From positions 17,238,501-17,302,500 of the forward strand of contig NC_068561.1 in assembly GCF_022201045.2 (NCBI RefSeq): DNA of 64,000 nt, written 5' to 3'. Below, in pieces: positions 11,823-23,899 of this stretch (its first letter is position 1; each line of letters opens with the position of its first letter). A program made the position numbers and the translations under genes. The notes below the pieces were generated by a model. The model saw nothing but the letters and a program-made list of their open reading frames with translations. It was not told the origin of the DNA and ran no database searches. Source of the stretch: Citrus sinensis. Its lineage: Eukaryota; Streptophyta; Magnoliopsida; Sapindales; Rutaceae.

Positions 11823-12044
11823 ATTAAGCATCTTGTCAAAACCCGATCTTCACCATGAAGTTAATAAGAGCGAGATAATAACGCTACTTTCTCATTTCTC
11901 ATTTCTTTTTAATTCTCTGTAAAATTCTTTTAACACAAAGAATGAGATTAAAATACTTTTTGTCTAATCCATGTTTGGTCCATATTAGAATAGGATAATA
12001 TCATTTATTTATCATAGTAACACCCACCATTTAATCCTTAGGCC

Positions 12045-12245
12045 ATTGAGGTGTTGTAGAAAAAAAAACTATAATTATGAAAAAAAAATTAATAGTATTA
12101 GCAAATATAATTTTGACAAAATTAATAAAGATATATAAAATCAAATTAATTTACTTTCCAAATTATATCAGTTAGTATTTATCAAATATTTTTAAAATGT
12201 AACTTTCAAACTACAGATATACAACTTTAATCCTAAATAAGACCT
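12045..12245 (-). mobile_element. MITE-like repeat, copy 2 (inverted)
   Basis: Reverse complement of the block at 10915-11105, aligned through the core ATATCTTTATTAATTTT and CAAAATTATATTTGCTA on this strand. The two copies lie about 1 kb apart in opposite orientation and flank the old promoter of copy D. Confidence 0.5.
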
Positions 12246-12701
12246 TAATTATACCAAATTTTAGAGATTGAGTTACCCAGGCGTTTGCTCAAGTGGAATT
12301 CTAAAATAGCATTTAATTTTTAAGATGCTCACCCACTCAAACAGAAAAAAGTAATAAATAATCGCTGTCTTTGCAATTGTGCTTGTGCTCTTGACTTATT
12401 TTACCTTCAAATGTTTCCACTTCAAGTTCTTGAAAGTGAATACAAAGACGCAGAAAAATTACAGAAGCATATTGAAGCAACAACAGAACTTTAGTGTGAA
12501 CTTGAGCCGAAAATGTAAGCAAAATTAATTCTATTTAAATCTTGTTCATGCTTTCTTTATTTTTTGGCATCGTATATTAGCTTTGTGATGTTGAATAGTC
12601 TCAGCAGTTAAGTCTATTGATGATTAGGTTGTAATGAAGATTAGCTACATTGTAAAACAATGCCTGAATTTGTATTTACCATAAGATGGGGATTTGCAAG
12701 A

Positions 12702-14507
12702 TTAAGGTTCCTTCAGTGATGGCTTCCAGGAAGCTTCTATGAATCTTTGCATTCTTTTTGCTGGAGAATTTACCTTCTTGGCAGAGTTGATACCTGGTGA
12801 AGGCAATTTGCACGCATTGGGTACCACATTACCTTTGTAAGCTCTGCACACATACGCTGTAAAATTCTCATAGTCCTGCAGGGAAAATGTTGTTGGTGTT
12901 CTTCACTCCGTAGTTTTTGAGAGAAAGACTGGGAGAGGCATTGATTAAGGACTTACATTTCTGATGGCTTGATTATTCACCAGCACCCATGGTAAAATTG
13001 TATGAGGTGGGATAAGATGAGAAGTCTCATATGCATGTTGTAGCAAAAGCTGCTTGCAATTTCATTCCACAGTAGATCAATTAAACGGACAGCGAAAACA
13101 TGGACACAGGAGACACAAAAAATGAACCCATTGGAATCTCTAGAGTTATTATTATTGTAACCACTGAGCCGATGAAGCTGACCTTTGTTCCATTTCCACT
13201 TTTATAGCAATCCAGAACAGGTTTTGCAGGCAATCCTAATGTGTTGAAACAAGTTTGCCAGTCCTTGTGCCTCCCCTCTATGGCTAGAAACTCAATGCAG
13301 TAAATAAAACCATAGTACTTGTTCTGCAATATTAGATATTTTAGTAAGTTTGATTAAGCACATCAATAAATAAGAAAAAAAGAAACAATGAAATATATAG
13401 ATAAATTAACTTTTATCCACTTTAGGATTCAAGTATAGTTTTCTAAAAAGGAAAGCAAATTGTACCACATTTTTCAGAACATTGATGGCACAGGCTTCAA
13501 CTTCATTTAACAAGCATTCGTCTGGGCCATGCTGCAAATTTGGTGAAAGATAGTATATGGGTCATGCTTATATTGTGGAAAGAAAGCATATTGGAAGAAT
13601 ATGTGATAAATTAACATTGACCGATAATGGTAGCATGTCATGATCATTATCATCATGTATACATATGTATATGGAAACAATAAGAAATATTTAATGGGCA
13701 AGAACAATAATAGAACCTCTATTCTGTCTTCACTTATTGGAAGACAGGGAAAGAAAAAGTTGGGGAAGTGGGCCTGCTTTATAAATGAACAAATTAATAT
13801 AGCGTTGAAGTATGTCTGGGGAGCACCAAAATGAAGTCTCATTTGCCAATTTCCAGTTCCGTTCTTTGTGAAGGTCTGGTAACAATAAAATTTTGGTTGT
13901 TCGGTTCAATAAGCATCTTTATTGTGGAATTGAGATTATCTATTAGCTTTGATATGACCCGGTTTATTTCTCAGGTCATTATGCATTAGCTTGTCTGCTG
14001 AAACTCGTCACATTTGGTTAAGGAAACAAACTGAACCATAAAAGTTTTATGATTCTAAAAATTTCTATTTTCTGGGGAAAGTGAAAGCCAAATAAAACTG
14101 CATTGCAAGCAAGGCTTAAAGTTGAAGCTGAAAACTACGCTTAAATGAAACGCATATGCAAAATAAGTTCAACCCAAGTAAAGAAGATTGAGTAAAAGAG
14201 TAACCTTACAAATAAAGGCATTGTTAAATTTACTGATGTTTGCATCACCCCAAGGGACCAGCCTGAGATTGATGATGGAAATGAGATCATTGTTGAACAC
14301 ACCCTCGAGATTCTTAACGATGAAATTTGAACAGGTTGGAGACAGAGTTTCATAGTAAACTGAGAGATTAACATTTCCAGGCTTGGCGGGGAGTGAAGCC
14401 TCACTGCCATCTATGTGCGTATAAGAAGCAGCAACATGAGATGGAGATGTAAACAAGAACAAGAGGCAAGCGCAGAAAATTTTTAAGGCTATCTCATAAA
14501 AAGGCAT
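12702..14507 (-). CDS. GILT-like protein, SPTC active site (copy E)
   Basis: Tandem GILT paralog. Exons on the minus strand: 14507-14205, 13531-13466, 13323-13183, 13049-12957, 12875-12702, giving 258 residues. The first intron is long (about 670 bases). A signal peptide starts MPFYEIALKIFCACLLFLF. The active site is SPTC (residues 56-59), so the nucleophilic first cysteine is lost and only the second remains, the reverse of copy B. The signature is CKHGPDECLLNEVEAC with Lys for Gln. The double Cys CC of other copies is CF here, as in copy F (WQTCFNTL). The C-terminus is basic (…KPSLKEP). A TATA-like ATAAATA lies near 14546-14552. Without the first cysteine the classical GILT reaction is not expected, so the present role is unknown. 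Confidence 0.88.
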
Positions 14508-15792
14508 TTTTGAGAGCAAGGACAGAGGCCGGTCTACAGGACGTGTATTTATGAATATGTAGCTGGAGAAACTATTCACTGGGCTGTATCTTTAATGAGT
14601 AATGTGACCACAATACCCCCTTTTTCATATTGAAATTGCCATAGCGACTGACAGTGACTCTCAAGACAAATTGTCCTGTAATCTTGATTAATCTTCATCC
14701 TAGCAGTTTCCTGTGCTTACTGGAAGCTCGAAAGAAGTAAGAATAACGCATTTCATTCATTAAATTTAGAGGATGTAAAATGGAGTGTACGGTAAGTGAT
14801 GTTTTTGATGCATTCCAGCTGTGCAAGTCTATTATTCACCTTCACTATTACGTACATTTTTGTGATCCGGCTGGTGAGTTGTTAATTACTATCTTTGGAA
14901 ATTGGGAAGTAGAAATTGGAAAGCATGACATTGAGTACTTTATCATTTTATATATTTCACAAACTCCAAGCAGAATAAACATTCACGTGCAGTAATTCTA
15001 CAGCGAATGGACCCGTTTGCCTTCTTTCCAATCCATAAAGATTCGGTTCAAACTTCTATTGATCACATTACCACATTACTATCCAGCATGAGATTACGAT
15101 AATGCATTGCTTTTACACTGCACTTTAAGTGCCAAGTACATTGGATGCAAACAGGATCATTTGTTTATGAAGCGGAAACAATTCCATTCTTGCAACCGGA
15201 TTTGCACGTTCAAAAGTACTCGATACGATACATAAACTGGGAATGTAGCATGGAATAGTTGAAAGGAAAGCAATTATGTAGCATGGAATAGCTGCATCAT
15301 CCCTGCGAAAATTTTACCTACGCTCTCACTAAAATCGCCTTAAGAAAGCAAGAATACCTCTTTGAGAAGGTTAATTAACCTGCTAGTCCAACTTAAAGAA
15401 AAACGAGAGTGTTGCATTATTTATGGCCAAAATCACCTATCAGACTGAACAAGCCCTCTGTAACAACATACCATTCAATCACAGTCCACCTATACTGATC
15501 AAATCAGGAAGAGAGAGGTCTCAAAATGTAGGCAAAACACTTGTTTGCCACAGTCACAGATCCATTTTAGCATCCTTACCGGTCCGTGAACTATGCTATT
15601 TTAGCCATACTAGTCCTACAATCCAAAGCAAAACAAGCCGACCTGAACACCATAATAAACATTTATTTTATTAACAAACTTTAACCAGCCACATAATACC
15701 ATCCAACTAAATACTGAAGCTACTATCTTCATCCAATGATCTTTCAAGCAATCTTTGATCTTGGAATTTTTTTTCCTTGGGTCTAATGATGT
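14508..15792. other. Intergenic
   Basis: Promoter of copy E and 3' flank of copy F. A 16-base word, ATGTAGCATGGAATAG, occurs twice about 35 bases apart near 15245 and 15279. Short open frames at 14780-14995 and 15423-15674 lack any recognisable protein similarity and are not called. Confidence 0.45.
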
Positions 15793-17140
15793 CTAATTCT
15801 TCCCCTCACCTGTATAGCACACTGAACTTGTAGACTCTGCATTGACTGGAATATTATTAGGAAGTGATCTGCAAGCCTCCGGTACTCGAGTGCCTTTGTA
15901 AGCTTTGCAGACATGGTTTGCAAAATTCATGAAGTCCTGCAATCGCAAAAGCAAATTTTAAACTTGAAACTTAGACTGGGGATATGATAGAGCCGAAACA
16001 AAAAAAAAAAGAGGTTGGGAATGACCTCTTGAAGTGGTTGATTATTTACAACTACCCAAGGCACAAATCTATGTGGTGGTTTTAGCTGAGCAGTTTCGGT
16101 TGCATATTTTTGTTCCAGCTGCATGTTGCTATGCAATCAATGTCAGAGCTGGCTGATAAAGATAATTTATAATGGCAGCAGATCAAAATTGTCATGTGTA
16201 AAACTAACCAGTTTCCCGAGACCATTTCTGTAGCAATCAATCGGTACCCTACCCAACTTAGTTAATTCAAAGCAGTTAATCCACTCAGCCTGCCTTTTCT
16301 CCAAGGCGAGACGCTCAACACAGTGGATAAAACTGAAATGCTGGACCTGCACTTGAATTTTATTGATAATTAGTACAAAGAAAACTCATACAACTTTGAT
16401 GTACACATGTGATACGACCACCACCATTAATCCTTGCATAAGAATGAGCTTAAGAGATTTCGAACTGGCTGGTACTAAAATTAGTCATCTAGGCACTGAA
16501 AAGACTCACCACATCAGGATAAATGCTAATGGTGCAGGCCTCAATAGTATTTAGTAAGCATTCACCTGGGCCATGCTGCAAATAAAGTAATTCCAATTAC
16601 AAGACTATTGTAAGAAATTTGACATGCTGAAATGGCAAGATTTTTCTTGATTCGGTGAGTATTACGGGCACCTTAGATTGATCCTGAAGAGGCCATTTAA
16701 AATTATCCTTATTTTAATACTTATCCTTTATAAATAGTTTCTTGCACCAAAAGAAAATGCATTTTATCCTAAACAAGGCTTGAACTTGAAGAAAAGTGGT
16801 TATACAGAAGTAACAGAACTGCTTTTTTTGTTTAGAAAATCCAAAACAATGAAACGGGAGGAGAATTAAAAAAAAAACATAGAAATGTAACCTGGCAAAC
16901 AAAAGTTCCATCAGGTTGCATCATAGAGTTGCCCCAAGGGATCATACGAAGATTAACAATGGAGTTAAGTCCCTTTTGAAACAGCTTCACTAAATGGTTT
17001 ACTATGAAGTCTGCACAATATGGGCACAGGGTTTCATAGTAAACAGAAACTGTAACATTTTCACTACTACCAAATGGAGAGATTGACAGAAGCAATAGAG
17101 AAGCAGGAAAGAAGAATGTTAAAAGCTTTGTGGAAGCCAT
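15793..17140 (-). CDS. GILT-like thiol reductase, CPYC active site (copy F)
   Basis: Last gene of the tandem array, bordering TIC56. Exons on the minus strand: 17140-16892, 16575-16510, 16346-16209, 16118-16026, 15936-15793, giving 229 residues. It has the shortest spacer between signal peptide (MASTKLLTFFFPASLLLLSI) and core of any copy here. The redox motif CPYC is at residues 39-42 and the signature CQHGPGECLLNTIEAC is complete, so this copy should be catalytically competent. A CF pair (WINCFEL) replaces CC, as in copy E, suggesting E and F are sisters while A, B and C form another group. The start is set by the signal peptide and by alignment with the other copies. Confidence 0.9.
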
Positions 17141-18327
17141 TTGTGAGTTCAAATTACACTGAAGCAAGCAACTTTCAGTAGCGGGATATTGTTTATTCCC
17201 ATTGATTTGCTCTGGTGTTACGAAAGCAAAAGGCAGTTAAAGTAACTTAAACTTTTCCACTTTTGCTTTTTCAGCTTCTTTTTCTTTTTATCAGAAACCA
17301 CGGAATCATGCATGCGAATGAATAAGTGACATCATTAACCATAATATTTTCAGCACTGAATTTTCACAATGAGGATGCATATGATCAAAATAGAAATTAA
17401 GAAGCAACAATCTTTCATCGAAATCAGCATAATATCTAGAATGGACTTATTTTAAAGAGATTGCTTGATAAGCCTTGCTAAAGAATGTACTTTATGCCAT
17501 GAAGGCCTGCAAGAACTGTCTAATCACACGTTATCTCTGAACCAAAGCACCTTTCAATAATCTCACCTGAACTCTGAAACTTTTTTTCAGATTTAAGTCT
17601 CTTAGAATGTGTTTAAGTGATTTTGGTATCACTAAAAACACTTTCAAATAATCACAAGCTAATTTGTGTCTATTTATGAGTGTACCCTCCTATATATATA
17701 TGTCTCTTTTTTCTTTTTTCTTTTTTCTCAAACACTAATATGTATATTGATCAAATCAGAATTCTACTGATATAATTTATAATTTTTTATGACACTGCCC
17801 AAAGTTCTACCCACACTTCAATATATGTTACCCAATTACATTAGAAGGAAAAATGAGTCTTAACAATTATTGGGATTAGAATCTTGAGGGCATGGGTGTT
17901 GCCAATGCACATTGATCATACCCTATCTTAAACTTTCTGAAATTTCAAAAAATTTAAAAACTAAAAGATAATGTTTTCTGCATTTAAAAGAATCCAGTAC
18001 TATTTGAGCTCAGTTGTGAAGTTGCTCCGGATAGGAGCTGACGTCGGAAATATCCAAGTAGATCATTTTGAGTGAAAAATTACATCAGCACACTCAAAAC
18101 CAAAAGTGCTTTTCAATTTTCAACTACTTATGGGCCTTAAAAGCTTGAAGTTTGACAAGCCGAGAGCCCGTGTTTATTAAGTCCCACACTAAGCGGCCCA
18201 ACGATGGCCGGCATCTTCCTCTTCGTTTTGACTAAACGCAATCTTCTCTTGCACTTCAGCTCACTCTCAGTACTTTCTCCATTTTCAACGATTTCAGTAT
18301 CTTATTAACCAAAAACACTAAACCCTA
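17141..18327. other. Divergent promoter region GILT-F / TIC56
   Basis: Copy F and TIC56 are transcribed away from each other, so this 1.2 kb carries both promoters. A telo-box AAACCCTAA overlaps the TIC56 start at 18320-18328. Bases 17605-17660 look like the edge of a small hAT-type MITE (GTGTTTAAGTGATTTTGG) but no partner end was found. Confidence 0.45.
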
Positions 18328-21017
18328 ATGGCTTCCATCAACTTTAATCCCTTCGAAAACTGGTTCAATAAACCCACAAACCCACTTCCAATCATCAACT
18401 TTCACTCACTCACCGAATCCTTCTCTTTCTTCAATCCCGGGAAACCCACTTCAAATTTCGCTTCAATTTCATCATCCCTCTTCAAACGAAAAACGCCCAA
18501 GAAACCCGACCCGGAAACCGAACGGCAAGAACCAGGTTATTACAAGAAAATGCTGGACCAATACTTCTGGGAATGCGAAAACTTACCCGATTACCGCCAC
18601 GCCCCGGAAGTAGAAGAAATCCTGAAAGAGGAACCGCTTTTCGAGAAGAAAGAAAACCCATCTGAAGAAGAAATTAAAGAAAATGAGGAATGGTGGAAAT
18701 CGTTCAGGGAAAGTCCCGTTGTTCAGTTCATGGCGCGAGCCGAGGAGATAGCGGATTATTTGAACGAAGTTGAGTTGAAGAAGAATGATAAGCCGTACAG
18801 ACCGGAGGACAAGAAGCTGTGGCAGGCTTTGCCGCACGTCATTGGATTGGACGGGAGGCCGATGCCGAGGAAGGCGATAAAGACTAAAGAAGAGAGTGAC
18901 GACAAGTTTTGGGATTTTATGAAGCAGTTTCAGTTCGGTCTTTGGGGGTTTAGGCAGCGGCCGTACCCCCCCGGCCGGCCCATTGATGTTGCTCAGGCCA
19001 TTGGGTATAAGCGGCTTGAGAAGCGTTACTATGATTGTAAGTACCGTTCTAGTCATGCTAAAACTTAATATGAATTGTTTATGCTGTGAGTTTTACTGGA
19101 TTATGTTGTTGTTAATTTTGGTCTTGTATAGTTATAATGAGGAGTGGGGGTTGGTACTATAAGGATCGGTTGGGTCGAACAAGAGGGCCGTTGGAGTTGA
19201 TTACGCTTAAGACAGCTTGGGGTGCTGGTATCATTGATAAGGATACATTCATATGGGGGGAAGACATGGATGAATGGGTACCCATTCACATGGTTTATGG
19301 CTTGGAAAAGGCGATTGCTACTTGGGAAGGTTTGTTGGATTTTCTTTCTCATGTTTATTCATTTTGTTTAATGCAATCTCTATGCGAGACTACAAGAAGT
19401 AGTTGCATGAGAATGTATTTATAATTTATGATTTCCGTAGTGGGTTGTCTGCAAGTAATATATTTTGATTTCCTAATAATGTGATAATGAGGAGTTGCCT
19501 GTATGTGGAAAAGCTATCCAGTTTGGATGGAATTCTTAAACCATAGAATTTGCTTGTATAAATCCAACCTCTGAAAATCTTAGGACGTAATCATGCTTTT
19601 GACCTCAAAAGTTACTAGACCGAATTATTTTTCTTTGGTAATGTCAACTCCTCGTGTTTTGAGTGACTTTGGAAGTTTGAAAGTATCATATTCAAGAGGA
19701 GATGCATAAACTGTAAATGTACACTCTTAGCCATTCAATATGAGTGCTGATATATTTTTAAACAGATTCAGATTTGTATTTTGTTAATGCAATAATAATA
19801 TACCCCTTGTTCTTTCATTGCTGTTCTCAATCTATTATCTTTTTGGTGGTTTTTGGATTTTGAGGCACTTATCTTTTATTCTTTTATTTAGAGTCGAAAC
19901 TTATCTTCTGGCTTGGTGCTTCCAGTTAGGCTTGGTGCTGCAGCAACAGCTTTCCTTCACAAACTTCAAAAAGGTATACCTCCTTGGGTTCCTCTTAAGG
20001 GACATGAGAAGAAAACCTATAAGCAGCTCCAAGAAGAAGCTATGGAGAGCAGGAGACGTGATAATGCTGTACTACAAGCTAATGGTGGTGTTTGGCCTGG
20101 GGTTAGAATTCCAAGTCATGCTCTGTTTCTTTGGGCTAGCGGCTCGGAACTGACAACAATGTTGGAAGCTGATCACATGCCAAACAAATTTATTCCAAAA
20201 GATCTCAGGTACTGTGTCCACTTTGGTTTATTGCATTTGTTATTGGATTGAAGATAATTCTTCATATTTCTTAATAACTATGTGATACTGGTGTCTCTTA
20301 ATCTTCTCACAAGATTTGTCTATCTGAAACAATTTAATGTATTGGTTAATATTAATACAAGGCATCTGGATTGCTTTTGTTGGGGACAGGCTGCAATTAT
20401 CAAAAATTATCCCTGGGCTAAGGCCATGGGAGGTTCTAAGCGTTGAGCAAGCTATGGATCAGATTACATATGGCGGAGAGTGGTATCGAGAGCCACTAGG
20501 TTCCCACACAACAGGTCCTCCTTACATCAGGGAGTGGAATGTGGACATTTTGGTATGGTCTTGCTTCTTCCAGTTTCATTTTAAGCTTTTGATTGCTTTA
20601 GCTCAGTAGTTTGTTAGAAAGAAGATGATATGTTCGACAAAAAATTCTACTTAGATCTTTAGATATTCCATATCTTTACATTAATTCCTAAACTCTTTGG
20701 ACTTCCTTGTGGATCACCTCGAGGTGTTCTGCATTGTAAATTTTGGAAAAAGTGGATGCCTGTGCCTTGTATGACCTTCATGTTATGCGTGCATGCAGGA
20801 ATTTGTCCGTGTTCTCGACAACCTAAGGACCGGAGCTCTAAACAGTCTGTTGGAGAAAGTTCCTGGTTTCAATACCATAGTGGAGAGACTCAAGGCTGAA
20901 AATGAAGCGAAAGAAGCCAGAAGAGAGAAGAGGATTGAGGCACTGATCAAAGAGAAACAGGAGAAAATGGATGCAATGGTCAAAGCCAAATATGGTTCAA
21001 ATCCGTCAGATCCATAG
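18328..21017 (+). CDS. TIC56: TIC56, chloroplast inner-envelope translocon subunit
   Basis: Component of the 1-MDa TIC complex (with TIC20, TIC100 and TIC214) linked to protein import into chloroplasts; homolog of At5g01590. Exons 18328-19036, 19132-19329, 19926-20208, 20390-20552 and 20799-21017 give 523 residues, close to the Arabidopsis length. The N-terminus is Ser/Asn/Phe-rich, like a plastid transit peptide. A GYF-like domain is seen around residues 238-290 (GGWYYKDRLGRTRGPLEL … WVPIHMVYGLEKAI). It is followed by the conserved VRLGAAATAFLHKLQKGIPP and ELTTMLEADHMPNKFIP blocks. The C-terminus is a charged helix rich in Glu, Lys and Arg. The exon 2/3 joint uses the acceptor CTTCCAG at 19919-19925, giving WEVRLG; an upstream AG at 19891 would break the frame. 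Confidence 0.93.
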
Positions 21018-21791
21018 AGTCACTATTCTTCTTATAAGAGTTCTGCAAGTTTTAGCCTCAATTTAAGTTGTCTTGCTTCCAGGTAACTTTTGCGCGATCA
21101 AGTCATCTTTCAGAGGAGAGATGGTTTCAGGATCTTAAGAATTAGTATATTTCCTCTCCATGTAACTTGTATGAAAGTTTGAAACCTAGAGAAGATCAAC
21201 TTGTATTCAACATTTTACTGATGTGAAGTTATAAATTCTCTTACATCTTATTAGACGGTAAAATTCATAAAATTAGACATGAAATAAAAGCTTTACGATT
21301 TAGTTTTCATGTCTGTTATGGGTTCATTTTTCTTCCAGTGTTGCAAACAGAAAAACTTAAACCATATTGAGGGTCGTGCGAAGAAAAGCTTCCTAGTTTT
21401 GAGAAAACAGTGGATTCTCCTGTTTTACCACTGGACTTCGGGCAAAAAGAAATAGAACTTAACAGGATTGGCCCAGCCACCCAGGAGATCTCCGTGTCGG
21501 TGACACCACCGACTCTGTATTGAGATCGTAATATACTGCCCAGATGGGCCTATGGATTGACATGTGTCGCCAGTGTAGAGGCAGATTTATCTTTTTGATC
21601 TTTTTTTGGGAATACAAGGGAGGTTTGTCTATATTAGACAATATCTACGAAGTTCGTGTAATAAAATTATATGGCTTTGCATTAAATAATGCTTTGAATA
21701 GGGACGCTTGTCACCTTGGCCGCTATATGATAGGCTTTGGTATAAATAATTATCGGAAGTGATAAAATTAAAAAACACTAAAGAGAAAACG
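21018..21791. other. Intergenic TIC56 / unknown gene
   Basis: TIC56 3' region, then the promoter of the next gene. TATA-like TATAAATAA lies at 21741-21749, about 45 bases before the start codon. Short open frames here show no family resemblance. Confidence 0.4.
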
Positions 21792-22438
21792 ATGGAAGAT
21801 GCTGTGCCCGAAGCAGAAAGCTTATTGCATAGGCAAGAAGAGTGTAGCAAGCGAAAAGAAACAGACGCTGAAGGCAAAGATGACGAAGAGAGAAAAGGAG
21901 GGCTCTTAGACCACATTATTCATAACTTGGTCTCTCCTTTGAGTCCCAGAGCAGGAGATGTTAACCAAAAGAAGGATGAAGTTTTCGGAAGCAAGGATAT
22001 TGGTGCAAGAAGTGAAAATGAGGGCTCTGGGTCAGAGGAGGAAGTGGGTAATGTTAATAGTGGTGGTGGAGGACTAATCAAGAATGTGATACCCAACTTC
22101 TTTCGCCCAAGCGAACAAGCTCAAGTGACAGAAAATGAGAAGAAAGATGAAGAAGTGATGGTGAAAAGAGTTGAAGAAAATGAAGAAGTGAAGAAAGACG
22201 ATGAAGGTGGTGGTGGTGGTGGTAGCATCATTGGTAACATTGTCTCTCACTTGCCGACATCACTTCCAGGTATATATATACTTATAGCACTTGGGCTTCT
22301 TGGGTTCTTATAAGCTGCACTGTTTCTTTATTCTGCAAAGATTGGTTAGTTAATATTGTGTTTTTGCAATCAACAGGTGATGTGGCTCCAACAACTGATG
22401 AGGCCTCCATTTTAATTCATTCTATCATCCATGATTAA
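21792..22438 (+). CDS. Acidic protein of unknown function with Gly-Gly/hydrophobic repeats
   Basis: Not recognised. Two exons, 21792-22269 and 22377-22438, give 179 residues; the GT-AG joint is phase 1 and continues SLPG-DVAPTT. Without splicing, the frame ends shortly after in a hydrophobic tail (IYILIALGLLGFL), which could be a retained-intron isoform with a membrane tail. The protein is rich in Glu, Lys and Asp. Three similar modules begin with Gly-Gly and an amphipathic stretch: GGLLDHIIHNLVSPLSP (36-52), GGLIKNVIPNFFRPS (93-107) and GGSIIGNIVSHLPTSLP (143-159). A possible fourth is SILIHSIIHD at the C-terminus. The ATG at 21792 is the first good one after a TATA-like box. No function is claimed. 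Confidence 0.7.
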
Positions 22439-23342
22439 GGAGAACTGCTGTGAGAAACTGATTTTTGTAATCAAGTGCTGTGGCTGTTTTCTGATTTTTT
22501 TTAATGTATTTTAACATTGTTCTGTAATCTGTTTGGTTTCTGTGATCATTAGTATTGTTTTCAACTAAGTTGTAATTGATTCTTTCTTAAAGCTGAAGTA
22601 AACAAAAATCATAACCTTGTACTTTTCAAGTAATGTGGGGTTGTTTTAATTTGTTCCATCGTTCTCCAATAATCATTACCAGCCATCTTGAACTCTGGCT
22701 TTACCACGCGAAGCATGAATTTTAATGTAGATTTTTGACATAGAAGCAGAAATATGATTCACGAATAAATTGTACACAATCTATTATTACATTATTTGAT
22801 TCGGTGTTTAAAAGATCACGATGAAATTACAAAATTAAATATTCTATAGAAGTAAAAATTTGGAAAACAAATTGACTGAAAAGTTAAAAATCCAACTTTA
22901 GACTGATATCTCTAGTCATTATGTTAAAGATTACGGGTAAATGAGAAAGAACGTGATACAACGTAAATAAGAAGGGGTTAAGAAGTGACTGAGAAGTGGT
23001 GAGAACCTGTCGATAAAGTGATCAAAAAGTGATAAGAAGTGACAAATACATGTGAAAAGAAAACAATAAGAATGTGATAAGAAAGTGACGAGAATGAGTT
23101 TGTGTTAAATAATTCACAAGTAAGAGAGTGTTATATCAACAAAATATGGAGAAGTTGAACCATTTTTACCCTCATTTTCTTTGTTGTTCTTTTTTTAAAT
23201 TACAGTCTAGCCATATTAATGTTACAAATCCTTAGAGCTCTTTTAGATCAAATTTTTAACAGCAAATAAGTTGAAATTGATTCAAAATCTACTTCTCAAA
23301 ACTCCAATGAAAATCTTTTCCAACGAATGTATGAGGGACTAA
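22439..23342. other. Intergenic with degenerate minisatellite
   Basis: Bases 22940-23100 contain many imperfect repeats of a word like AAGAAGTGA / GTGATAAGAA, resembling a decayed minisatellite. The rest is AT-rich with no gene seen. Confidence 0.45.
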
Positions 23343-23665
23343 GGCTCCGTTTAGTACAGTTTTTCAAATAGAGCTTATTTAAGTAGAGTTTTTGTTAGTA
23401 AAACTTTTGTAAATATAACTTTTACTAAAAAAAATTTAGTTGTTTGATTATCAATAAAAGTTTTTATTAAAAATTTATGAAATTACTTTAATAGGTAGGT
23501 TTTTTAAAGTTATATTATGAAAATAGTAAATAAGACTATTAAATAAGTAGATGATATTTGAAATATTTTGACATTTAAAAAAAAAAATTAACCTCTACTT
23601 TCAAAAACTCAAAATTTGAGTTTTTACTAGTAGAGGTAAAATAGATTATTTAAGGTTCAATTAAA
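23343..23665 (+). mobile_element. MITE-like repeat family 2, copy 1
   Basis: This 320-base block matches the reverse complement of 47778-48094. Shared words include CTTATTTAAGTAGA, AGTTATATTATGAAA and AAAATTTGAG. In the other copy the ends form inverted repeats with TTAGTGT/ACACTAA and AACTTATTTAA. It is non-coding. The right end of this copy appears eroded. Confidence 0.6.
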
Positions 23666-23899
23666 TTTATTATTCATTATTATAATTATCTCATTGCATC
23701 ACATTTCATCTTATCTTGTCTCATCTTCTCTTATCACATTCTATCATGTCGAGCACACAAACAGGTCCTAAAATACCCCATTCGACTTAAATCTAACAGA
23801 TACAAATTTTAGGCATCGGACCAAAAATTTTCGGGCTTCTAAGAATTTTGAGGGGTGTATTTAGAGCATTGCGCAGCAACAAATGCAATCGGCAAAAAA

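Larger units (their letters stand above)
10546..12701. other. Intergenic; relic promoter and MITE pair
   Basis: Holds the place where copy D lost its 5' exons, a first MITE-like copy near 10915-11105, the third GILT upstream block at 11631-11822 and a second, inverted MITE-like copy near 12045-12245. No intact gene is seen. The rest is AT-rich. Confidence 0.55.

Noticed and set aside
13507-13842. Open frames within the first intron of GILT copy E
   Set aside because: Lie inside the intron between exons supported by alignment to five paralogs; low-complexity composition.
18583-19056. 157-codon antisense frame inside TIC56 exon 1
   Set aside because: Shadow of a real exon on the other strand; the sense frame matches TIC56.
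19891-19925. Alternative acceptor for TIC56 exon 3 at TTTAG
   Set aside because: It does not keep the frame with exon 2; the downstream CTTCCAG gives WEVRLGAAATA as in the family.
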